From positions 248,001 through 312,000 of the forward strand of contig NZ_JAAQPI010000008.1 of NCBI RefSeq assembly GCF_011683955.1: a stretch of DNA of 64,000 nucleotides, given 5' to 3'. A program made the position numbers and the translations under genes. Every line of letters starts with the position of its first letter. The stretch's first letter is position 1. The notes beneath the pieces were generated by a model. It ran no database searches and was not told the origin of the DNA. It was given only the letters and a program-made list of their open reading frames with translations. Of this stretch, positions 34,496 through 43,732 are shown one piece after another. This DNA is from Pseudomaricurvus alkylphenolicus (GTDB lineage Bacteria > Pseudomonadota > Gammaproteobacteria > Pseudomonadales > Cellvibrionaceae).

Positions 34496-34669
34496 AATCC
34501 GGTGATCGATGGCGTTATTGCCGAGGATGAGTTTGACGTGAGTCTAAGGCAGCAGGCCGGGAATGTCATTGCATCTGGAGGATTTTGTCATAGGTCGGGC
34601 CGTGGCAGCTGGCTAGACTGTGATGGCTATGAAGACTGTCAAGAGTGAAAAACAGCCCGGAGTTCGATC

Positions 34670-35377
34670 ATGACCAAACAATCCTCAGATCTCAATATGT
34701 CCACTATGCAATTACGGCTGGTGGACGGCGTGCACGTGCTGACGCTCACCAATAACGAGCACGAAAACAAGCTCAATATTGACGTGATGGGGGAGTATCA
34801 TCGGGCCCTCGATGCCGTCGAAAACTACGAGGGCAATACTGCCCTGTTGATCACCTGCGAGCATGAAAAAACCTTCTCCACCGGCATTGATCTGGAGTGG
34901 CTGGGTAGTCAGACGCCAGAGGGGGTACAAAACTTTGTCTTGGAGCTGGAGCGGGTGCTGTACCGTCTGGCCATGTTCAATGCTCCCACCATCGCCTGTA
35001 TTAACGGCAACGCCTATGCCGGCGGGGCGATACTGCTGACGGCTCTGGATTTTCGGGTCATGAGGGCCGATAGGGGGCGTTTCTGCTATCCGGAAGTGAA
35101 TATTCATATCCCCTTTACCGAGGTGATGACGGACATTATCGGGCTGCTTCCCAACAAGCATGTGCTCAAGCAGATGGCACTTCTGGGCACCCCATTGACC
35201 GGCGAGGAATGCGTGGCGGCGGACGTAGTGGATGCCATTTATCCGCTGCAAGCGCTGCAGCAGGAGGCTATGAATCTGGCCGTACAATTGGCCCAGAAGG
35301 ATCGCAATACCTATACCACCATCAAACGGCGTATGCGCGAGGGGCTGACCCGTCATGCAGAGGCTCTGGGGTACTGA
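34670..35377 (+). CDS. Enoyl-CoA hydratase/isomerase family protein
   Basis: A 235-aa crotonase-fold protein. The oxyanion-hole segments are KTFSTGIDLEWLG (about residues 66-78) and NGNAYAGGAILLTALDFRVM (about 110-129). The two catalytic glutamates of classical enoyl-CoA hydratase are not both evident, so the reaction may be isomerisation or another crotonase chemistry. It stands alone, with its own ribosome-binding region. The substrate is unknown. Confidence 0.8.
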   Translation: MTKQSSDLNMSTMQLRLVDGVHVLTLTNNEHENKLNIDVMGEYHRALDAVENYEGNTALLITCEHEKTFSTGIDLEWLGSQTPEGVQNFVLELERVLYRLAMFNAPTIACINGNAYAGGAILLTALDFRVMRADRGRFCYPEVNIHIPFTEVMTDIIGLLPNKHVLKQMALLGTPLTGEECVAADVVDAIYPLQALQQEAMNLAVQLAQKDRNTYTTIKRRMREGLTRHAEALGY

Positions 35378-35458
35378 GTTTCCCATGTGGCTTCCTCCCG
35401 GCCCTGGCAGCCGCTAAAATAGCGGTTTTGCCGATTCGACAGAGGGAGGTAGCCGGCA

Positions 35459-35995
35459 ATGAGCTCCTTGCAGGATCAATTGATGAAGGCCGGCTTGGTT
35501 GACGCCAAGAAAGCCAAGCAGGTCAACAAAGACAAGCGCAAAGCCGCCAAGGTTCAGAAGAAGTCCAAGCAGGTGGTCGTGGACGAAACCAAGTTGCAGG
35601 CCCAGCAAGCCCGCGAAGAAAAGGCTGAACGGGATCGTCAGCTGAATGCCGAGCGCAAGGCGGAGGCGGACAAGAAAGCCGTTGCGGCGCAGATCAAGCA
35701 ACTGATCGAGATGAATCTGCAGTCGAAAGGCGGGGGCGATATTCCCTACAATTTCACTGATGGCAAACAGATCAAAAAAATTCACGTCTCCGCGGCGGTG
35801 CAGGAGCAGCTGACCCGAGGCCGTCTTGCCATCGTCAAACTGGGAGAGGGCTACGAACTGGTGCCGGTGCCTGTGGCAGAAAAGATCGCTGAGCGTGATG
35901 AGTCGGTGGTGTTGTCTGTAGCCGCCGCTCAGGATCAGATGGATGAGGATGATCCCTACGCGGATTACCAGATTCCTGATGATCTGATGTGGTAA
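35459..35995 (+). CDS. DUF2058/YaiL family protein
   Basis: A 178-aa protein with a highly charged N-terminal half rich in Lys, Gln and Glu (LMKAGLVDAKKAKQVNKDKR), predicted as a long helix or coiled coil. The folded C-terminal part is IPYNFTDGKQIKKIHVSAAVQEQL. This is the DUF2058 family, annotated in E. coli YaiL as a nucleoprotein or polynucleotide-associated protein. The molecular role is unproven. GAGGTAG precedes the ATG. Confidence 0.85.
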   Translation: MSSLQDQLMKAGLVDAKKAKQVNKDKRKAAKVQKKSKQVVVDETKLQAQQAREEKAERDRQLNAERKAEADKKAVAAQIKQLIEMNLQSKGGGDIPYNFTDGKQIKKIHVSAAVQEQLTRGRLAIVKLGEGYELVPVPVAEKIAERDESVVLSVAAAQDQMDEDDPYADYQIPDDLMW

Positions 35996-36030
35996 CTTTG
36001 ATTGAGGCCTAGGGAAAAGGGGAAATTCCA

Positions 36031-36504
36031 ATGACTAAAATTATTGTCGCCATCATTGCTATTGTGGCGGTGTTTCTGCTGGTGCAGCGCGTCTCCGCAG
36101 GCAAGAGCAATTATGCTGAAAACCTGCAGAAAGGTCGCGAGTTTCTGGAGCAGAACAAGAGTAAAGAAGGGGTGGTAAGCACGGCCTCCGGATTGCAATA
36201 CCTGGTGCTGGAAGCGGGGGACGGCAAGCAGCGCCCCGGCGCTCGTGACAAGGTAAAAGTGCATTACCACGGCACCCTGATAGACGGCACCGTGTTTGAC
36301 AGTTCTGTGGATCGGGGCGAGCCCATCGAGTTTGGCCTGTACCAGGTGATCAAAGGTTGGCAGGAGGGACTGCAGCTGATGTCTGTGGGCGAGAAAACCC
36401 GCCTGTTTATTCCCAGCGATCTGGGCTACGGCAAGCGTTCGGCCGGTATTATCCCGCCCGGCTCGGTTTTGATTTTTGATGTCGAATTGCTGGATATCCG
36501 CTGA
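36031..36504 (+). CDS. FKBP-type peptidyl-prolyl cis-trans isomerase, membrane-anchored
   Basis: A 157-aa protein with an N-terminal hydrophobic anchor or signal ([20 protein letters not shown]), so the enzyme probably faces the periplasm. The FKBP domain (about residues 55-157) includes [40 protein letters not shown] and [22 protein letters not shown]. These supply the proline-binding pocket residues. It is shorter than FkpA/Mip because the dimerisation helix is reduced to about 30 residues. It follows the DUF2058 gene by 35 bp and may be cotranscribed. Confidence 0.88.
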   Translation: MTKIIVAIIAIVAVFLLVQRVSAGKSNYAENLQKGREFLEQNKSKEGVVSTASGLQYLVLEAGDGKQRPGARDKVKVHYHGTLIDGTVFDSSVDRGEPIEFGLYQVIKGWQEGLQLMSVGEKTRLFIPSDLGYGKRSAGIIPPGSVLIFDVELLDIR

Positions 36505-36614
36505 TTCTTGCGAAAACTGACGCCGCAGTTGTCAGCTTTGCCCGTGGCGCAGGTTTGCAGGCATGGTGTAGGCTGCAAGGCCCTTATTCCCGAAACTGAC
36601 TCAGGAGAGATATT

Positions 36615-36986
36615 GTGATCGGATACGTAACCATCGGTGTCAAGGACATGGAAAAAGCCAAAGCGTTTTATTCTGAGCTGCTGGGTGAGCTCGGTGCCAA
36701 GGTGATTTTCGATATGGATCGCATCGCCATGATCGGCAAATCCGCCCATGAGCCAATGCTGGCTGTGTGCATTCCCTTTAACGAGGAAGACCCCAATCCG
36801 GGTAACGGCAATATGTTTGCCATTCCCGCTCCTGACAAGCCTACCGTCGACAAGCTCTACAAAAAGGCCATTGAGCTGGGTGCCACCTGCGAAGGCGAGC
36901 CGGGACAGCGTATGCCAGACGTATTCTACGGTGCTTACTTTCGCGATCCGGACGGCAACAAGGGCGCGTTCTTCGTCTTTGGGTAA
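36615..36986 (+). CDS. VOC family (glyoxalase/bleomycin-resistance fold) protein
   Basis: A 123-aa protein consisting of one VOC module pair. It opens with GYVTIGVKDMEKAKAFYSELLG and ends with YFRDPDGNKGAFFVFG. The usual metal-binding positions are only partly conserved, so the activity cannot be predicted. It starts at a GTG at 36615 with AGGAGA six bases upstream. Confidence 0.82.
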   Translation: MIGYVTIGVKDMEKAKAFYSELLGELGAKVIFDMDRIAMIGKSAHEPMLAVCIPFNEEDPNPGNGNMFAIPAPDKPTVDKLYKKAIELGATCEGEPGQRMPDVFYGAYFRDPDGNKGAFFVFG

Positions 36987-37064
36987 TTCAGTCGCTGGCG
37001 ACTGCCGAGACCTCGGTGTCTCGGCAGTCGTGATGAGATAGATCCCAACCAGGATCCAAGCAGA

Positions 37065-37781
37065 TTAGAGTTCGGCGTTGTGGTAAACCCGCTGAACATC
37101 ATCAACGTCGTCGAGCATGTCCAGGAACTTGTCGAACATCTCGACGTCGTCGCCACTGACCGCCGTGGTGGTTTGGGGAACAAACTGAATCTCGGCCACT
37201 TCGAAATCAATCCCCTCAATAGCATTGCTCAGCGCCTGCTTGGCCTTGAAGAAGTCGGTGTGGGGAGCAAACACGGTGATCATGCCGTCTTCGCACTCGA
37301 TATCGGTGACGTCCACATCTTCTTCCATCAGCGCTTCCAACGCCACTTCTTCGTCGTCACCCTTAAAGGCCAGAATGGCGCAGTGGTCGAACATGTGGGC
37401 GACGGAGCCCTGGCTGCCGATCTTGCTTTTGGTTTTGGTAAAGCACTGGCGCACATCGCCAAAGGTACGATTGGGGTTGTCGGTGAGGCATTCCACTATG
37501 ACCATACAATTGCCTGGACCGAAGCCCTCATAGCGAGCCACATCAAAGTCTTCACCGCCACCGCCCTTGGCTTTGTCGATGGCTTTGTCGATCACATGAG
37601 CGGGAACCTGGTCTTTCTTCGCTCTGTCGATCATGCTGCGCAGTGCGAGGTTGCCATCGGGGTCCACGCCACCCTTCTTGGCGCAGACATAAATCTCACG
37701 ACCGTATTTGCTGTAAATTTTGGATTTTTGGTCGGCCGTTTTGGCCATGGATTCTTTGCGGTTCTGGAAGGCTCTGCCCAT
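37065..37781 (-). CDS. YebC/PmpR family regulator or translation factor, YeeN subtype
   Basis: A 238-aa protein of the YebC/TACO1 family. The N-terminus [18 protein letters not shown] and internal motifs ([47 protein letters not shown]) match YeeN rather than the MAGHSKWANI-type YebC. Family members have been described as DNA-binding regulators, and more recently as factors that help ribosomes through difficult peptides. The C-terminal part is acidic and ends VYHNAEL, as in E. coli YeeN (VYHNVANL). Confidence 0.9.
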   Translation of the reverse strand: MGRAFQNRKESMAKTADQKSKIYSKYGREIYVCAKKGGVDPDGNLALRSMIDRAKKDQVPAHVIDKAIDKAKGGGGEDFDVARYEGFGPGNCMVIVECLTDNPNRTFGDVRQCFTKTKSKIGSQGSVAHMFDHCAILAFKGDDEEVALEALMEEDVDVTDIECEDGMITVFAPHTDFFKAKQALSNAIEGIDFEVAEIQFVPQTTTAVSGDDVEMFDKFLDMLDDVDDVQRVYHNAEL

Positions 37782-37870
37782 GAAACTGACCTATGCTCTC
37801 AATTTTGTGCTCAAAACGCTGGATTCTACCTTTTCAGGGCTTGGGTGAAAACCGCCAGCGAGCACCCGGG

Positions 37871-38872
37871 CTATTCGACAATCATCTGCCAGAGGTCACC
37901 CAGAGCCTTGCGGCCGTCTCCACGATCCGTGTAATAACGGGCAAAATCCTGACTCGTGGCTCCCTGGTCAAGCTGGATTCCCCAAAGGGGATCAATCCGG
38001 TGGGGCAGCAGTGAGTAGCGGATATCCACGACCCGCCTGGGGTCATTCTGGTCCAGCGCAATATAACCGGCGGAGAACCATCTGAAGCGTTCAATATCGC
38101 GAGCCTGTTGAGTATCGCCGGTAAGCCAGGGCAGATCTCTTGCCAGATCAAGCTTGGGCACGCTGTCTCCTTGCCAGACTCGGCTATTGGACCAACCGGG
38201 TTTTACCGCATCCACATAAAAGTGCTGTTCGGTTTCGTAGACCACTTTCCACACCGCCAGGTTGCCGAAGCTGGGTTTGGCCTCCAGACGCTGGGGTTGG
38301 TGTCCGCGATCCCGGGCCAGTTGTTCGCCCAGTTGCAACGCCCGTTCATGTTGTATGGCGCCGAGTCCGATATAGGCCAGCCCCCAGATCAGGCCGACCA
38401 GGGTCAAGCCGCGCTTGCGGTGTACCGCGGCCAAAATCACCAAGGCCAGCAGCGGTAATGTGAACAGGGGATCGACCACCGAGATCCAGTCCCAGGCAAA
38501 GCGGTCATTGCTTAGGGGCCAGAGCAGCTGGGTGCCATAGGTGGTGCAGGCGTCCAACAAGCCGTGGCTGCCGTAGCCCAGCAGGCACCAGATGTAGATT
38601 TGCTTGAAGGTCAGGTTCCAGCGACCGGCTAACAGCGGATAAAAGGCCAGTGCGCAAATCAACGCACCGAAGGGGATAAACAGCAGCGAGTGGGTAAAAT
38701 GGCGATGAAATTCCAGCGCCAGCAGCGGATCGCCCTCGGATCGAATCAGTACGTCCAGGTCTGGCGCCATACCGGCCAGCGCCCCAATCGCCAGCGCCTT
38801 GGCGAGCTCCCGCGGCCTGCCACGGGTCTGGGCAACGGCGCCGCCGAGGGCGGCCTGAGTCAATGGGTCCAT
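37871..38872 (-). CDS. YdjM/DUF457-type membrane-bound metal-dependent hydrolase
   Basis: A 333-aa protein beginning MDPLTQAALGGAVAQ. The potential metal-binding motifs are PDLDVL (about residues 37-42) and HRHFTHSLLF (about 56-65), followed by four or five transmembrane helices to about residue 180. A soluble C-terminal domain of about 150 residues follows. The family is named from fold prediction (LexA-regulated YdjM in E. coli), and no substrate is established. Confidence 0.83.
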   Translation of the reverse strand: MDPLTQAALGGAVAQTRGRPRELAKALAIGALAGMAPDLDVLIRSEGDPLLALEFHRHFTHSLLFIPFGALICALAFYPLLAGRWNLTFKQIYIWCLLGYGSHGLLDACTTYGTQLLWPLSNDRFAWDWISVVDPLFTLPLLALVILAAVHRKRGLTLVGLIWGLAYIGLGAIQHERALQLGEQLARDRGHQPQRLEAKPSFGNLAVWKVVYETEQHFYVDAVKPGWSNSRVWQGDSVPKLDLARDLPWLTGDTQQARDIERFRWFSAGYIALDQNDPRRVVDIRYSLLPHRIDPLWGIQLDQGATSQDFARYYTDRGDGRKALGDLWQMIVE

Positions 38873-39087
38873 GTACTGTTCTCCATATTCATAACGTCTT
38901 CCGTGCGGGCACCGGCAGGCAGGGATATCCAGTTTAGGGGCAATGGGACGCAGGAAAAAGCCAGGAAGCGTAAAGACAGGACTTTATCTTTGGCGCTTGA
39001 CGCCGATATCTCATTCAGGAACTAAACTGAACTGGCAGGTCTATACACTGAACGCCAACACAGCCAACACAGAAGCAGGTTGAGATT

Positions 39088-40668
39088 ATGAGCTTTCCCA
39101 ACTCCATCGCCTTTCGCATTTCTCTGGGGTTCGCCATTAACGCGGTACTGGGTGTGGCCCTGGTGGCCGTATTGATCGGTCTGCACGGCGACGTCTCGAA
39201 ACAGCTGATGGTGGTGGGGGAGCGTCAGTTACCTCAATTGTTGTCCATCGGTCACACTCGCACCGCCCTGGACCGTCTGCAGGTGATCGCCTACTCACGC
39301 TACGCACTGTCGTTGGATGCAGAGCAATACGACCGCCAGCGTCGGGAGCAATTTGGTCGGCTGCGCGAGGGGCTGGAACGTTCTCAGCTGAGTACGTCGG
39401 CCGGTCAGGTGGAGCAGGTGCTTGATCGGCTGGGCGCTACCATGAGCGCCGAGTCGGTGGATTGGGATCTGGCGCGAGAACAACTGTCCCAATTGGCGCA
39501 GACGGGCACACGTATACAACGCCAGCTTGATGAGCAGGTTGAGCTGATCGAGCAACAGACCTTGGAGGGGTCGCGTGAGTCGCTCTCCTTGCTGGAGCGC
39601 GCGACGGTGTTTGCCCAGGGGTTTGCGGTGTTGCTGTTGGTGTTCGCCGCCCTTGCCTATTGGATGGTCAAACAACTCGTGTCCCGCCCAGTGGAAGGCT
39701 TGGCTCAACGGCTGGATCAATCGGCCGCGGAACGGGATCTCGGTTGTCAGTTTCCCGCCAATCAGGGCGGTGAGGTCGGACTGATATCCGGTGCGTTGAA
39801 TAAGCTCTACGAGGGTTTTCGCAGCATGATCGGCGTGGTCCACAGTGTTTCATCGGACCTGAATCAGGCCACGGGTGAACTCAACCAGGTGGTTACCCGC
39901 GCCAGCGCCAGTGTCGCGCAACAGATGCAGGCGTCCGGACGCCTGGTGGAGACCATGGACGATTTCAGCCGTGGCGTCGAAGAGGTGGCACACCAGGCGG
40001 ACGAAGCGGCACGGGGTGCGGAAAGCGGCAAAAGCCAGGCACAAATTGGCGAACAGGAAGTCGACAAAGCGGTGGATCGGATTGCCATGCTGGCTGAGGA
40101 AATCGAAGTGGCCAGCAGTCTTATCGAAGCCCTGGGCAGTGAAAGTGCCCGCATCAGTGGATTAGTGGAAGTTATTCGCGAGATTGCAGACCAGACCAAT
40201 CTTCTGGCCCTGAATGCCGCCATCGAGGCGGCAAGGGCCGGAGAGATGGGACGTGGCTTTGCTGTGGTAGCGGACGAAGTGCGCCAGCTGGCCACTCGCA
40301 CACAGACGGCCACCGAAGAGATCCAGAGTGTCATCGGGCAGGTCGCCAGCGGCGTGGAAAATTCCGTACAAGCGATGCAGTCCACCCAAAGCTCCGCTGG
40401 CGAGGCAGTGGAGCAGGCGCGTAGCGCAGGCTCGTCGCTTGGCGACATCCGCACCGCTATCGAGGTGGTGGTGCAAGCCAATCAGAGTATTGCCAACGCC
40501 ACCGGTGCTCAGCGTGAGCAGATGGGCAGTGTCGGCGACTTATTGAAAGCTCTGCAGGAGTTGTCGGAATCCGTGGAAAGTGAGACGCACACGGTGAGCG
40601 GTGCGTCTCAGTTGGTTGCTGAACGTTTTGCCGTGTTGAATCAGCAAGTGAGCGAATTCAGGCTATAG
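39088..40668 (+). CDS. Methyl-accepting chemotaxis protein
   Basis: A 526-aa chemoreceptor. TM1 is at about residues 10-32, the periplasmic four-helix sensor region at about 33-170, TM2 at about 172-192, then HAMP. The signalling domain hairpin is [40 protein letters not shown], at about residues 364-403 and highly conserved. There is no C-terminal NWETF-like pentapeptide, so CheR/CheB docking must use other receptors. The ligand is unknown. The gene stands alone and the following Nmad3 gene begins 20 bp later. Confidence 0.92.
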   Translation: MSFPNSIAFRISLGFAINAVLGVALVAVLIGLHGDVSKQLMVVGERQLPQLLSIGHTRTALDRLQVIAYSRYALSLDAEQYDRQRREQFGRLREGLERSQLSTSAGQVEQVLDRLGATMSAESVDWDLAREQLSQLAQTGTRIQRQLDEQVELIEQQTLEGSRESLSLLERATVFAQGFAVLLLVFAALAYWMVKQLVSRPVEGLAQRLDQSAAERDLGCQFPANQGGEVGLISGALNKLYEGFRSMIGVVHSVSSDLNQATGELNQVVTRASASVAQQMQASGRLVETMDDFSRGVEEVAHQADEAARGAESGKSQAQIGEQEVDKAVDRIAMLAEEIEVASSLIEALGSESARISGLVEVIREIADQTNLLALNAAIEAARAGEMGRGFAVVADEVRQLATRTQTATEEIQSVIGQVASGVENSVQAMQSTQSSAGEAVEQARSAGSSLGDIRTAIEVVVQANQSIANATGAQREQMGSVGDLLKALQELSESVESETHTVSGASQLVAERFAVLNQQVSEFRL

Positions 40669-40688
40669 AGCACTGTGCTGGAAGTCAG

Positions 40689-41546
40689 GTGAAGCTGATC
40701 TTAAGCCGAAAGGGTTTCGATTCGTCGGCGGGAGGTTGTCCCAATCCGCAGTTTCCTGACGGTCGTTTGCTGGCGCTGCCTATTCCCGACCAGCGTTCGC
40801 GGATTGCCTATGGCGATCTCCATCATGGCGATGTCAATGTCGGCGACCTGGTGGAACAGTTAACGAAGCGTGGCGTCAGGGCGAATCACGGCGCTCATCT
40901 CGATCCCGATATGACTCCTGGTCATTATCGACGCTCTCAAGGTTGGAGACCCGTGCTGGGGCAAGCCGGTTCAGCTCAGGGGCATTTGCGCAAACAGGCG
41001 GTTGGGGTTGGAGATGTGTTTCTGTACTTTGGCCTGTTTCGTGAAATCGAGCACCTTGAGGAGGGCTGGCGCTTTAAACCCGGTGCGCCACCAAAGCATG
41101 TTTTGTGGGGATGGATGCAAATTGCCCAGGTTCTCAAAGTAGACGAATTGGATCTGCACAACGAACACAGTTGGCTGAGCTATCATCCCCATTGCCATGG
41201 CGAGGCCGATGACAATAACACCATTTATGTCTCAGCGAATCGATTAAAGATTAATGGCCGTACGACTCAATTGCCCGGCCATGGGGTATTTGCGAGCGCC
41301 GGAAAAAAGCAGATCTTAACGGACCCGGCGGCCCGATCTCCAAGCTTTTGGCGACTGCCCCGTTGGTTTTTTCCGGATAACGGCCAGCCACCACTGAGCT
41401 ATCATGCCAAGCCGGAGCGTTGGAGCCGAGACGCTCGGCACTGCTTCTTGCGCAGCGCCGCACGGGGACAGGAATTTGTACTTGATACCCAATATTACCC
41501 AGATGCGATACGCTGGCTAAAGGGGCTGGTCAATTCCAGTTTCTAA
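40689..41546 (+). CDS. Nmad3 family putative nucleotide-modification protein
   Basis: A 285-aa protein that opens with KLILSRKGFDSSAGGCPNP, followed by a conserved HLDPD segment (residues about 71-75) and aromatic and His-rich blocks (WLSYHPHCHGE). From memory these match the family called nucleotide modification associated domain 3, proposed on comparative grounds to act in modification of bases or nucleotides. No experimental function is known to me. It starts at a GTG at 40689 with GGAAG just before it. It sits 20 bp after the chemoreceptor gene with no modification gene beside it. Confidence 0.65.
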   Translation: MKLILSRKGFDSSAGGCPNPQFPDGRLLALPIPDQRSRIAYGDLHHGDVNVGDLVEQLTKRGVRANHGAHLDPDMTPGHYRRSQGWRPVLGQAGSAQGHLRKQAVGVGDVFLYFGLFREIEHLEEGWRFKPGAPPKHVLWGWMQIAQVLKVDELDLHNEHSWLSYHPHCHGEADDNNTIYVSANRLKINGRTTQLPGHGVFASAGKKQILTDPAARSPSFWRLPRWFFPDNGQPPLSYHAKPERWSRDARHCFLRSAARGQEFVLDTQYYPDAIRWLKGLVNSSF

Positions 41547-42301
41547 CTGCCGGCGTGACTGAATTGTTGTCCGCTGACGTCCTTACTGTCTGCGCCCATC
41601 AAATACACATACAGCGGCATGAGATCATCGGCTGATTTAACATCAGCGGGATTTTCAGCAGGGTAAGCCGCCGCGCGCATGGAGGTTCGGGTGGCGCCCG
41701 GGTTAATACTGTTGACACGAATTTGAGTGGTACCTTCAAGTTCCTGGGCCAACGTCTGCATCATGTTTTCGTTAGCGGCTTTGGACGCTGCATAAGCCCC
41801 CCAGAAGGCGCGGCCTTCGTAACCGACACTGGAACCGGTAAAAACAATGGACCCCGCGTCCGATTTTTCCAGCAGCGGCAGCAGTGCCTTGGTGAGCATA
41901 AACGGCGCGTTGACGTTGACCTGCATCACCCGCTGCCAGGTGTCTGCGGAATAGTTGTTGATGGGCGTGCGTTCACCCAGCTCCGCCGCGTTATGCAGCA
42001 GGCCATCCAATTTTCCAAACTCGTCGAACAAAGCCTGGGCCATGTCCTCGTAGTCTTTTTCGCAGGCGCCTTCGAGGTTAATCGGATAGATGGCCGGTTG
42101 CGGGCCGCCAGCGGCTTCGATTTCGTCGTAGACCATCTCCAGCTTCTGGGTGGTGCGACCGAGCAATACTACCGTGGCACCATGCCTGGCAAAGCTGAGT
42201 GCTGCGCTGCGGCCAATGCCGGCACCGGCGCCGGTGATCACAATCACTTTATCGTGCAAAATGTTACTGTCGGGCTGGTAGCCCTGAGGAAGGGTGTTCA
42301 T
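41543..42301 (-). CDS. YciK-type short-chain dehydrogenase
   Basis: A 252-aa Rossmann-fold SDR. The cofactor motif TGAGAGIGRSAA is at about residues 23-34. The catalytic triad is S in FTGSSVGYEG, then YAASK (about residues 168-172), and NSINPGATRTSM follows. The longer frame to 42379 overlaps gph; the ATG at 42301 (MNTLPQGYQPD) is the family start. It is the last gene of ubiG-gph-yciK, the same order as Pseudomonas PA3171-PA3173. The substrate is unknown. It converges with the Nmad3 gene, with a 4-bp overlap of stop regions. Confidence 0.88.
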   Translation of the reverse strand: MNTLPQGYQPDSNILHDKVIVITGAGAGIGRSAALSFARHGATVVLLGRTTQKLEMVYDEIEAAGGPQPAIYPINLEGACEKDYEDMAQALFDEFGKLDGLLHNAAELGERTPINNYSADTWQRVMQVNVNAPFMLTKALLPLLEKSDAGSIVFTGSSVGYEGRAFWGAYAASKAANENMMQTLAQELEGTTQIRVNSINPGATRTSMRAAAYPAENPADVKSADDLMPLYVYLMGADSKDVSGQQFSHAGS

Positions 42302-42312
42302 GATGCTTGTCT

Positions 42313-42975
42313 CTACAGGTACTGCTTGACCAAGGGAATAATGTCGCTGGCGTGATCCACAATATGGGTGGCTTGCCAACTTGCCACCTCGGCGACGTCG
42401 TTAATATAACCGTAGCGTGTGGCGATGGTAACGCAACCGGCGTTACGGCCGCAGTCGATATCCCGTTGATGATCGCCCACGTAAATAATGTCTTCAACAT
42501 GGCAATCGAGCAGACGCGCAGCCAGGTGCATGGATTCGGGATCGGGCTTGCGGTTTTGGACGTGGTCCGGACAGATGACGCAATCCGGGCTCAGCCCCAG
42601 TGCGTTAACCAGAGGCGTTGTATAGAGCTCCGGCTTATTGGTGGCAATGCCCCAACTGAGGTTGTTGTCCCGCAAAAAAGTCAGCAGTGAATCAATGCCA
42701 GGAAAAGGAGCGCTGGCGACGGCGAGATGATCCAAATACAAATCCAGCAAGCGCTGCCGAAGGGCTTCAAAACCCTCATCGCCTTCATCGAGCCCAAAGG
42801 CCAAAGTCACCAGTGCGCGGGCGCCATTGGATACGGTGTTTCGGATTGCCAGGCTGTCGAGGGGCGGCAGGGATTGTTCCGCCCGCAACCGATTGAGCAC
42901 CACTTCAAAGTCAGGTGCCGTGTCCAGCAGGGTGCCGTCGAGATCAAACACCACGGCTTTTACGTTGTTTTTCAT
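42313..42975 (-). CDS. gph: Phosphoglycolate phosphatase-type HAD hydrolase
   Basis: A 220-aa HAD superfamily phosphatase. Motif I is FDLDGTLLDT (about residues 10-19), motif II the T in GIATNKPE, motif III the K near NRKPDPE and motif IV YVGDHQRDID. Gph removes 2-phosphoglycolate, and MupP, a close homologue in Pseudomonas in this same ubiG-gph-yciK position, dephosphorylates MurNAc 6-phosphate in cell-wall recycling. The synteny makes MupP a serious alternative. It lies 39 bp after ubiG. Confidence 0.88.
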   Translation of the reverse strand: MKNNVKAVVFDLDGTLLDTAPDFEVVLNRLRAEQSLPPLDSLAIRNTVSNGARALVTLAFGLDEGDEGFEALRQRLLDLYLDHLAVASAPFPGIDSLLTFLRDNNLSWGIATNKPELYTTPLVNALGLSPDCVICPDHVQNRKPDPESMHLAARLLDCHVEDIIYVGDHQRDIDCGRNAGCVTIATRYGYINDVAEVASWQATHIVDHASDIIPLVKQYL

Positions 42976-43014
42976 AGACGTCTGCTTGTTACTGCTATTT
43001 CCTAACGGCTGCCA

Positions 43015-43716
43015 TCAAGCTTCTTTGGTGACGTGAGCCATGTAATTCACATCAACATCGTCGTGCTTGAGGCGGTACACCTTGGTCAACGGGTTGTAGA
43101 CCAGCCCAGTCATATCCACGAGATTCAGGTCAGCCTGGCGAATCCAGGCTGCCAACTCGGAGGGCTTGATAAACTTGCTGTATTCGTGGGTGCCGCGGGG
43201 CAAAAACTTGAGCAGATACTCCGCGCCTACAATCGCAAACGCATAGGCCTTGGGGTTGCGATTAATGGTGGAGAAATACAGATCCCCGCCGGGTTTGCAC
43301 AGTCGCGCGCAGGCACGGATCACCGAGGCCGGGTCAGGCACGTGTTCGAGCATTTCCAGACAAGTGACAATGTCATATTGCCCGGCCTCCTGGTCCGCCA
43401 ACTCCTCCGCGGTGATGCGCCGGTAATTGACCTCGACACCACTTTCCAGGCTATGAAGCTTGGCGACTTGCAATGGCGCTTCGCCCATGTCGATGCCATT
43501 AACGTCAGCGCCGCGTTGGGCCAGACTTTCGGCGAGAATACCGCCGCCGCAGCCCACATCCAAAACGCGCTTGCCCGCCACCGGGGAGCGCTGATCAATA
43601 TAATTGCTGCGCAGGGGATTGATATCGTGCAAGGGTTTGAATTCACCGTGTTTGTCCCACCAGCGATTGGCCAGGGCTTCAAATTTGGCGATTTCCGCCT
43701 GATCGACATTACTCAT
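43015..43716 (-). CDS. ubiG: Ubiquinone biosynthesis O-methyltransferase
   Basis: A 233-aa SAM-dependent methyltransferase that performs both O-methylation steps of ubiquinone synthesis. Motif I is [20 protein letters not shown] (about residues 51-70); downstream are [13 protein letters not shown] and the C-terminal MTGLVYNP typical of UbiG. Length is close to the E. coli enzyme (240 aa). It lies 16 bp after the deaminase gene, in one minus-strand operon with gph and yciK. Confidence 0.95.
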   Translation of the reverse strand: MSNVDQAEIAKFEALANRWWDKHGEFKPLHDINPLRSNYIDQRSPVAGKRVLDVGCGGGILAESLAQRGADVNGIDMGEAPLQVAKLHSLESGVEVNYRRITAEELADQEAGQYDIVTCLEMLEHVPDPASVIRACARLCKPGGDLYFSTINRNPKAYAFAIVGAEYLLKFLPRGTHEYSKFIKPSELAAWIRQADLNLVDMTGLVYNPLTKVYRLKHDDVDVNYMAHVTKEA

Positions 43717-43732
43717 ACTGTTTTGATCCGAA

